This document shows positions 49,392 to 58,358 of a stretch of 64,000 bases of DNA, in pieces. Each line of letters begins with the position of its first letter. The stretch's first letter is position 1. Both the position numbers and the translations under genes were made by a program. This DNA comes from Nilaparvata lugens (lineage: Eukaryota; Arthropoda; Insecta; Hemiptera; Delphacidae), in assembly GCF_014356525.2 (NCBI RefSeq), contig NC_052510.1, forward strand, positions 18,643,999 through 18,707,998. Reading direction: 5' to 3'. The notes below the pieces were generated by a model. The model saw nothing but the letters and a program-made list of their open reading frames with translations. It was not told the origin of the DNA and searched no databases.

Positions 49392-49682
49392 TCAATAGCG
49401 GCCTAACAATGCTGCAGGAATCCTATACAAATAATTAAGGGTCTCATCCCGGTCAATGAATTTATTCTTCACCTTGTGGCCCTGACAATGGACTGTAGCT
49501 TGATATTGGATTTCAAGATGAGCCCTGCTTGCGTGTGATTTGAAGACAAGATAGTCTAATGAATGTGAGTGACATCGACTATGGAAACCAGCCTGTTCAC
49601 CTCTCACTGCTTTTTCTAGAGGAACTTTTCGGGTAAAAGCCATATAGACGTCATACTGCAGGCGACACCCTGTCTGAATCAT
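49392..49682 (-). pseudogene. Decayed LINE reverse transcriptase fragment
   Basis: The minus-strand frame contains PLEKAVRGEQAGFHSRCHS, then LEIQYQATVHCQGHKVKNKFIDRDETLNYLYRIPAALLG. This lines up with the RT segment RGEQAGFR.GRS.(~25).L.FQYQ.TV.F.DFKKAFDSIDR.TL...L...GIPA..VG of RTE-like insect LINEs. The catalytic-region FVDFKKAFD is destroyed (CQGHKVKNKF). No matching RT sequence was recognised further along. I infer an old fragment; the alignment is from memory of the family. Confidence 0.5.
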
Positions 49683-50799
49683 GTATATTCATGAGACTGT
49701 TCGAAAAGGAGGAGCTCTTTAAAGAGTTTGAACTCTGATGAATAAGGAGAATGTAGTTAACAGTTCCTAATAGTAACAGTTCATTGTCGTAAAAGAATTG
49801 TTATGACATTTTTTGGAAATAGAATCGTTTCATAGCCTGTTCAGCCTCAAATTATTAACCTAGAAGAAATGTTATTTCCCGCATGGCGGCTAGATCTTCA
49901 ACAATATTTGTTTTTTATTTATATTTGCATTTTCGACATATCTATAGTTATGAAGAAAGTTTGCCGATGTTGCAGTGACTCACGAGCCGGCTTGTAACAT
50001 GGGATATGCTTAGAATATGAAATCTTCTATCAGAATAGTTTCAATTATTCGAAATAATGATCAAGATAAGATTATCCAGACTACTCCAATGATATCCATT
50101 GCCTATTTACAAATCAGATCCTAAAACCTCACAGCGTCTATTTCCAAAGTCCAAAACACATACAACTATCAATAATCTTCTATCTTCTATCTTCTAACTT
50201 TTGATGAAAATCTGGTGTATAAAGAATTTTCACTAACTTAAATCAACCAGTAGCCTAGACATTCTCCAAAAAGTTCTCTTGGTCCTTCAAGATTTGAAGA
50301 TTGCAAAATAATGTAGGAACAGGAGCTCTGCATTTTCGGTGAATGAAAATGTTCAAGAATGTTTTCATATTCCAAAGGCTAGATGGTGGGCTACAGAAGC
50401 AGGGCACAACCATAAGAGAAACATGATAGCATAAACTAAGTAAACTCCGATAATATGTCTCTACAAAAATACTTTTTTTTGTATTATTGGAGTGGATAGT
50501 GCCAAAACGTTATAGAAAACTTCATTTCTTGATACTTCAACTAGTTATTTATAAATTTTCTGGATCTGGTCTATCAGCTACGAGTTCACCACAGCATAAA
50601 ATCATCCGTCGATGTAGCCCACAGACACCAGCAGACGATCTTGCAAGGCTGGTTGAATTCATCAACTAGGTAAACAATTTCCACAGTACATCGATGACAA
50701 AAGAAAGAGACGGCAAGCCTACAACTAGTTTTTCCTTCTTTTCAACATTGAAAGAATATAAATTGTCACATTCGGTATTCGTGACACGACGTCGCACGT

Positions 50800-51510
50800 T
50801 CTATTCCAAGAAGAGCGAAGAAGGAAGAGGTGGAAGAAGGGGAAGTGGGATGATAGAGATGAACCATTAAACTGTACCAGTTCCGATCGGGTATTGGAAG
50901 GCAGAATACCGCCGGCGTCTATGCCACTACGTAATAGTAATAATAATTGACTATTGAACCCAGTTTTGCGATTCCTATGAGCTGACTGTGGCGCCAGGCA
51001 CCGAGCGAGGCATTCATGGACAGGTGGAACGAACTACTGCACACGACTTCAGGAGGTGGTGAAGGAAAAGAGAAGAAGAGAAGGAGAAAGAAGGAGAGGG
51101 TAAAGGAGAGTTGTAGGAAGGAGAGGAACAGATAAGAGGAACAAGAAGGGTAGGGAGAAGAATAAAAGGAGGAAAGAAAATGGTTACAATAGAAGGAAGA
51201 ATGAGAGGAAGGTGAAGAAAATAGAGAGAGAAGAAGAGGAGAAGGAAGGACAGAAATTGATAGGAGGATAAAAAGAAGAGGAAGAAGGAGAAGGAGAACA
51301 AGGAAAAGAAGGATAGGAAGAAGAAAAAGACGTATGAGAACAAAAAAAGAAGGAGAAGAAATAGAAGGAGGAGGAGAAGTAGAAGGCGGAATATACTAGG
51401 AAGAATTGGGAGAGAAGGAAGAAGAGGAGTGAGAAGATGTGAGATGGGGCATAAGGAAGAGGAGGTGATAAAAGGGGAAGAAGGTCAACGAAGAGGTATC
51501 ATAAGTTGTC
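50800..51510 (+). repeat. Purine-rich block
   Basis: Mostly GAAGGAGAAGGAG-type sequence on the plus strand, with a short GC-richer stretch near 50880-51040. No recognised gene. Confidence 0.65.
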
Positions 51511-51861
51511 TCACATCTTGCAGGAATCAAACTAAGCCTATATATGATAATCGGCAGATTTCTCCAGGTTGCAGAGGGTCACAGGTCAGTTAGCAGGTCA
51601 AACAGGGATACAAAGTATGTTAGTTTAAATAGTTCTGATGATTCAGATGAGTATTTATATTCATTAAAGATAGTTCCCTCAAAGTACCAGTTTTGAAAAA
51701 TCTACAAAATGTTTGATTTCATCCAGCTTACATTGCGAAGGAATATAATTGGTTGGAAGCACAGTCAAGTCACGCCCATTCATACGAGTAGTAACTTAGC
51801 TCCACCTCCAGGTGCAAAACTTCTTTCAAAATGACATAGATGAGCCGAACATAAACACATT

Positions 51862-52901
51862 GGGCAATATGAATGAAGTTGGGCATTTGCTTATACTTCT
51901 AAAATATGGAGCATTTGCTTCATTTTCTATGAATAAACGTGAGCAAAACCTTTTGCTCATGCTCATCAAAAAAAAAGTTTGAGCATTTGCTCAAAAGTAA
52001 AAGCTTTTGCTCAAAATTGTATGAATAAACTAGAGCATTCGCTTATACTTCTAAAATATGGGGCATTTGCTTCATTTTCTATGAATAAACGTGTGCAAAA
52101 CCTTTTGCTCATGCTCATCAAAAAAATAGTTTGAGCATTTGCTCTAAAGTAAAAGCTTTTGCTCAAAATTGTATGAATAAACTAGAGCATTTGCTCAACT
52201 TTTGAAGAAAATGCTTCAAAAAAGGTGAGTCTAGTCTAGAGCAGCTTATCACCTTTTGCTCATAGTAAAATGGCTCAACTAATTCGTATGAGGAAGAGGA
52301 AACTATACCAGATAGGATCACAACCAATAGTTGAGAACTATAAAACTCTTTTCAGATTCAACCATGATATATATCACCATTATCCCTACAAAAGAATAAA
52401 TACAAAAGATAGTCATACCTGTTATAAAGATAGCCATCACAAAATAGGAAATAGGCATTTAAGAAGATGAGAGTGTAGACGATTATAAGAAGGCTATTGA
52501 TATTATAAGAATATGCTGAAGATTATTATAGAGATGACATTTTCTCACACTATTATTTTAAAATTCTAAACTCAACCAACCTGAACCTCTATTCATAAAA
52601 TAATAGAAAACAGAGCAGACGACGCAAACACAAGCGGTGCACCCTACTTGCATATTTAGCGCTTCCGTGAGCTATAAAAACAAAGTAAGGCTACAAAAGT
52701 GAATCAGCTGATGAAAAATCTTTAAAATACGTGAGAATTTGCTCCAGAGTTCAGGAGCATAAGGTAAGAGTAGGCTATAAGGTGAAGCTTATTCATATAA
52801 AAATGAGCAAATGCTTTTGCTTCTACCGTTTGCTCATGAGCAAAGCCTTATGCTCCATGCTCTTGCTCATGAGCATTTGCTCTGATTTTATTCATATGGG
52901 C
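51862..52901. mobile_element. Foldback-like element built of GAGCA/TGCTC motifs (~1.04 kb)
   Basis: The ends are imperfect inverted repeats (GGGCAATATGAATGAAGTTG against GCCCATATGAATAAAATCAG on the other strand) with CATT on both sides (51858-51861 and 52902-52905), a possible 4-bp duplication. Near the left end two tandem units of ~145 bp (about 51890-52180) carry many GAGCATTTGCTC, TTTTGCTC and AGCTTTTGCTC words; the right end has GAGCAAATGC, TTTGCTCATGAGCAAA and GAGCATTTGCTC. The middle lacks the motif except at CACCTTTTGCTCATAG (52251). A 66-codon frame at 52270-52470 with a good start context is unrecognised. Confidence 0.6.
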
Positions 52902-52905
52902 CATT

Positions 52906-54879
52906 GAATCAACCTATTAACAGTATAGAATCATGAACGCTCTTATGTATTTCTTATCACATGACAGTTAAACATCAGAAAAGACGAATATTATTTTTCT
53001 GTTCTATCATAATAATTTTATCGGATTAGCGTTCCTTGTAGAATTCAATTTTTTCAAGGTGTGAACAGAACGATTTGTACGCGGTGTAGATTTCGGTCTC
53101 TGTCGATAATCATCTGTTAATGATAAAACATCTGAATGTGATTATGTTGAACAGAAATTGAGTGGTTATCGTACTGTTCATGGCAATGCTTTACACTGTG
53201 TTAGTTTTACATGAAGGTCGATTGCGATCGCGACTTACACTGAAAGCTGAATATCGACCTGACCGTTACCCCTAATCTGGTCGTACCCTAAGGATATGAA
53301 ATAATTCATTCTCGATAAAAATAATTTATCAATCTAAAACAGTCCACGATTTAATTTCAGTTCAATAAAACCAACTAAATAGAAGCATAGAGAAAAGTAT
53401 GAGCAGTTAAAGTAAGTCAGTTTATTTTAATGAATGGAAAAGGAAGCAATTAGTATGACCGCTCAGTACCAACCACATCTCATCAAATCTTTGTGACAAA
53501 TTTGAAGACTAACAAAGTCGGCATGTTATTCTAAAAACATTTTTTAAAATACAATTCAAAATAGTAAGTACTACTATACTATAATGTAGGCCACTATAGT
53601 ATGGGCACTAGCACGTTCTGAACGATATTTAGAGAAAAAAAATTGAGAATGAACGACTGAAATGTCAACAGAGTCGGTGAACTTTCTTTCAAGTTTCATT
53701 TAGTTAATTCTTATGCAGGTCTTTGAGAGCCGTACATCGGTACATATTTGAGAAATATTGAGGTGAAGCATGTTAACTTTAGTGGGTATTGTATTTGAAT
53801 TAAGTATATGGTAAGTACTTCTTCCATGTTCCATGTCATATAAAGATTTGAGCTGGCTAGATTCCTAAAGCTAGGTTTTCAACTGTGTAAAGCCGACAGA
53901 ACATTGCATCTGAGACAGTGCAACAATTATGAATCACGACAGTTAAAAATTGTGTGATTCTCTAAAAACTGAAATTGTATCATGGAAATTTATCAAAGCA
54001 TTGGATTTGAGTAATTTTTTATCTTGAATTGAATAATAATTTAGTTCATCTTGAATTTTACTTGAATCCGAAAACCGCCAATTCTATTTTGTCAATTAGT
54101 TCCCAGAGTTCCAAAATATCTCAGAAGCAATCAATCAACGAGTGATGGGAGATCAAATTTTATCAACATTTGAGCTAACATGTAGAAAAACTCTTCAAAT
54201 GAACATACTATTTTATGTTTATTAATTATTGATCCATTCTGAGCTGCAATGTATTAATACACTATTTTATCTTTCAAAGAACGACAAGCGCAATAGACAG
54301 CATATCGGTATTTGAATGACAGGATGTGTGTTTGTACAAATTATTACGAGCAGCATATCACTGAGTGATACTTGTCAAAGGCACTGTATACCTACTTCGA
54401 CTATTTATCGATTGTAAATTTTGATGATTCAGTAATATTAGAGTTATTCCTACATTCATAATAATATTCATTTCTTCCTTTTCTCATGTTGATGACAAAA
54501 TACATTGTTCTACGATCAAGTACTTTAAATTATTCTCCTTGGTCTCCATTGAAAAATTATATTTTTCATCTTTGACCAGTAATCTATGACATCGATTTTC
54601 AAGACTGCAAGATTGGATTGCAAGTATTCGCTTCATGCTGCATTTCCAAAAATAAATTATTCCTCATGATAACGTTCATGTTCAGTAATACTAGATAGAG
54701 TTCTTTGATCTGTAAATGTTTTCGACCTTTAAAAAATATTCTATAGTGAACAAAAATCTTTGTTGAGAGAGTGCTCTGTTCCTTACATGGACTGTATTGG
54801 AACAGTTTGGTTTCGGCTGTTTGTCGGTTGTTATCAGGTTTACAAGTTATCGGATGATAAATGAAAAGATAGTAAATAC
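52906..54879. other. Sequence downstream of Delta, no recognised gene
   Basis: AT-rich unique sequence between the foldback-like element and the putative 3' end of the Delta transcript. Nothing seen. Confidence 0.5.
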
Positions 54880-55622
54880 TTTCAATGAAAAGGTTTATTC
54901 AATTCTTATTAAATACAATATTTTACTTGCTTTATACATTTTTACAGATCAATATAAATAATAATAATCACCAACAAGTCAACATTTTAAGCAACATTAT
55001 ACAGAACACAAAATAGTATCGAGTCTTTTTACTCATTAATTTTCACAATAAATATCGATGATGAACCTCTTGCTGAGCAAAAACAATTTGAAAAGTATGA
55101 GCTACAATTATATATTCATTTATAGAAATTATAGCAACTAAAAATTGATAATATGAAATAATTGTATAAAAGTTATTTTTAATAACGATCATGCGAAGGA
55201 TACCCAATAAAATGTTCATGCTTCAGCTATTTTGAGGATTTATGATTCAGAGTAATTGCCTTAATTGATTGTATATAAAACTGTATCAAAAATGGATTGT
55301 ATCTAAAACTGTATCAAAATTGGCAATAACATTTAAAATCAGCAAGCTGTTCATTCGATACACATATAGGCTACAATATATGGCTCATTATAAAAACAGA
55401 AAATTTAACGAGTAAAGAAGCTCAACTATCAATACACAAAGTTTCGGCGAATTTTTAATTCTGAAATCTATTAACATTGAATACAAGTAGGATATTGGAA
55501 GTATGTCGGTACATGTAAAACTAATAATTATCAAAGAATTCATAATTCAATTTTTTACATCAGTCTTTAAGTCTACAAATAGAAAAACATTGACAATGAA
55601 GAAAATACAACTCTCATTGGAA

Positions 55623-55630
55623 TATGTACA
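55623..55630 (-). promoter_or_regulatory. Pumilio-type element (TGTACATA) in Delta 3' UTR
   Basis: Minus strand TGTACATA also matches the PUF consensus TGTANATA. It lies about 1.5 kb downstream of the first copy in the putative UTR. Confidence 0.25.
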
Positions 55631-55721
55631 AGCAGTTCAATATCGTTGGGCCTAGGGCCTGTGGAAAAACTTGAGCCAATCTCATCAACCACAAAATTGA
55701 GGGAACATCTGAAGAAAATCA

Positions 55722-55728
55722 ATCACAG
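55722..55728 (-). promoter_or_regulatory. K-box / miR-2-family type seed match in Delta 3' UTR
   Basis: Minus strand reads CTGTGAT, the 7-mer complement of the insect miR-2/miR-13 seed and the core of the K box known from Notch-pathway 3' UTRs. Further TGTGAT hexamers lie at 56533-56538, 56979-56984, 57965-57970 and 58098-58103. Function is inferred only. Confidence 0.3.
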
Positions 55729-57137
55729 TTCGAGTTTGTATTCTTCATTGCAAAAGGTTGAAAACATGTGAAACAGTGAACAAGATGAATATTTCTGGAT
55801 GTCTCATTCATAATTCGTTCAATGCTTCGCATTGCTATGACAAATTATTTTGAACATAGTCAACCTTATTGGTTTATTCCAAGCTGGAGATTACAAACTC
55901 AAAAATTAATAATGAAAGAAGTGTTTGAAGTCTTTCAAATGTTCCCGATAGCATATTTATTAGAATAAGAATATAGCCTTTTGATGATTATCTTAATAAG
56001 ATTTGAAATATTCATCAATTCTAGCCGCTTCATCCGAGAGAAAGTAAACTGAAAATCTATTGTGGAGTTCACAATCTCTTGAGTTTCAAGAGTTGTCATG
56101 AACCAACTTAATGGTTCATGAGAAGTTTTGAACACTGAATTTGAGATACAGATTAACAGTCTAGTCTCCTCAGATTAAAAAATATATAAATATTTGTTCG
56201 CTATATGAGCTTGTTGTTATCTACTTGAGAGTCTTTTCATTATTGTCATTTTACATGCGATCTCTGAGAATTAGTTCCAGTTGCCAGCTTTCAAATGAAT
56301 ATGAAGCAAGAATTGATTGATTGAAAGTACATTTTCTAAAACAAACGAATTTCAATAATAGCTTTTCTTCTATATATTAATTTATCAAACAGCTTGTGTT
56401 CATAATCCTTCTTTGGGAGTTTCAGTTTCTTTAATGTAATAATTTCATATATTTCTATGAAGTAAAACAACCAACAAAATTAATGTTTACAACAATAAAT
56501 ATTTCTCCAAAGTATTTCGTCAAACATTAAGAATCACAAAACAATATACAAACATAATACCAAATTTATGTCTTTGAACAAAAACAATTAGATAAATTAC
56601 CTGTGTTGTAGAGATTTATTTGTCCATCTTGAATGATAATAATATAATACCAAGTTTTACATTGAAAATTACAATTTTTATACTCCGGCAAGCTAGATTA
56701 TTTTTTCCCTTAAGGCTCAACTGTTCTTTATGTAATGAACATTGGTTAACGATATTTTAAATTAATGACAGTCTCCTTAGATATAAAACTTGATGTCAAC
56801 ACAGATAATATTATATATATATAATTTTCTTATAAGTTTCGAACCAAAACGTACTCAATTATCCACTAAACATTTTTTTGTTCCCTGAAAATTGATACTT
56901 TATTTCAACTTCAGACTTTCTTTTTATGGTAAACTATATTTCTTAGCTACTCAATTCCTTTTAGTGATGTCTGATGTGATCACAACTTTTTTGCAAAAGA
57001 TTGAAATCGATTGAGTATTTTTTATGAAAGAAAGGAACAACCTCGTAACAGTTCTTGTCTCATTGTGACTATAGATAATATCAATTCAATTACGTTACAA
57101 TAGTTACTACACAATTCACAATTATTATTATTCACAT

Positions 57138-57145
57138 TATTTACA
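57138..57145 (-). promoter_or_regulatory. Pumilio-type element (TGTAAATA) in Delta 3' UTR
   Basis: Minus strand TGTAAATA matches the PUF-protein consensus TGTANATA. Confidence 0.25.
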
Positions 57146-58192
57146 TAAGTACTGTTATGTTACAGATGAGAACATTTATATCCAAATATACAATTTTATA
57201 CAAAAACTATAAGTTTTCATCAAGTCTTTACAAAAAACTATTCAATTATTAAACTAGTCGAATTAACACTGTAAGTACAAAATGACAACAATTTGAGGGT
57301 CCTGAACAGTGCATGGATGTAACACAGTTCTTTAGGGACGGAAACTTTCAACTGCTCATCATACACATTTTTCAAGGCCCTCCAATGACTTAGCAATAAT
57401 AACAGGAACATTTCATCATAATAATTATTTATCAATTCATTACTATTATAATTATCATTACATTTACCATTGTGAAAAACAAAAACCCTACCCAACTATG
57501 AGAAGTGACGTCAATTTTTGTCAAGGTCGACTCATATTTTTATTCATTTTCAAAATTTACGAATTTTACATTAAATTTCTCCTACCCCATTTGCTATATC
57601 AAACAGCAATCAAACAAAATAAAAATTATTGAAAAAACCGTCTTCCACGAATAAAGGAAATAATATTACTTTTACAAAAATAATAGTTATTTTAGACATG
57701 AACAGCTTATAAGCTTGTTTTTCTATGTATCAGTCATTGGCCAAAACTTAAATTTTAAAAATAGAACAATATTAATTGGCCATAGAATGTCCGTTCTTTA
57801 AATTATTATGATTATTAGTATCGTTATTACAATCATCACCATCTTGAGTATCATATTAATAATCATAACAATAATAATAAATTCAGATGATTTTTATCCA
57901 TAATATATTATAATAACAATGAGTTTGTGAATGACTTAGTTTTTCTTCCACTTTATGAAAATGGATCACAATAATTTTACACAATAATAACATAATAATC
58001 GAATTATTATTAGGTCTACCTATAGTTATCTTCAATTTATTTTTATATATAATATTTATATATATATAATACAGATGAGAACGAATTGTTAATAATTATC
58101 ACACTTGGACAATAATGTCTATTGTCGTCGAGAGAATGTCTATCGATGAGAAAACTAGATTCAGATGCTTTTTAGCGTCGACGCAATACGTA

Positions 58193-58358
58193 CTAGACTT
58201 CTGTGGCTAGAAGGGTGTCTGTGTGTGAGTGCGCGTGCGCGAGTGCCGGCCTCTGGTTGTAGTGTTCGTCTATGACGTAGACACTGGACGACGCCGACGC
58301 CGACGCTGACGTTGAGTCTTTGTCCTGCGTCGTTGATCGCTTCAGTAGTGATGTGTCA
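58193..58358 (-). CDS. Delta: Delta terminal coding exon (ends ...ATEV stop)
   Basis: 166 coding bases. The protein reads (S)[15 protein letters not shown], an alternating Ser/Ala tract ([11 protein letters not shown]), [13 protein letters not shown], and the C-terminus LLATEV followed by TAG at 58195-58193. VYVIDEHY and ATEV are conserved in Delta proteins; the Ser/Ala tract is coded by a GTC/GAC-rich short repeat and is probably variable. The ATG at 58381-58379 lies in the intron just before the acceptor and is not a start. Confidence 0.93.

Larger units (their letters stand above)
54880..58192 (-). other. Probable long AT-rich 3' UTR of Delta
   Basis: The 3.3 kb downstream of the Delta stop is unusually AT-rich, lacks coding signal and carries almost no recognised transposon sequence. 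Candidate AATAAA signals on the minus strand (TTTATT on +) lie at 58036-58041, 57538-57543, 56615-56620 and near 54895. The last of these coincides with a change in base composition and is the best distal end by eye. Five TGTGAT (K-box type) hexamers and two Pumilio-type elements are present (separate entries). The true end cannot be fixed without transcript data. Confidence 0.45.
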
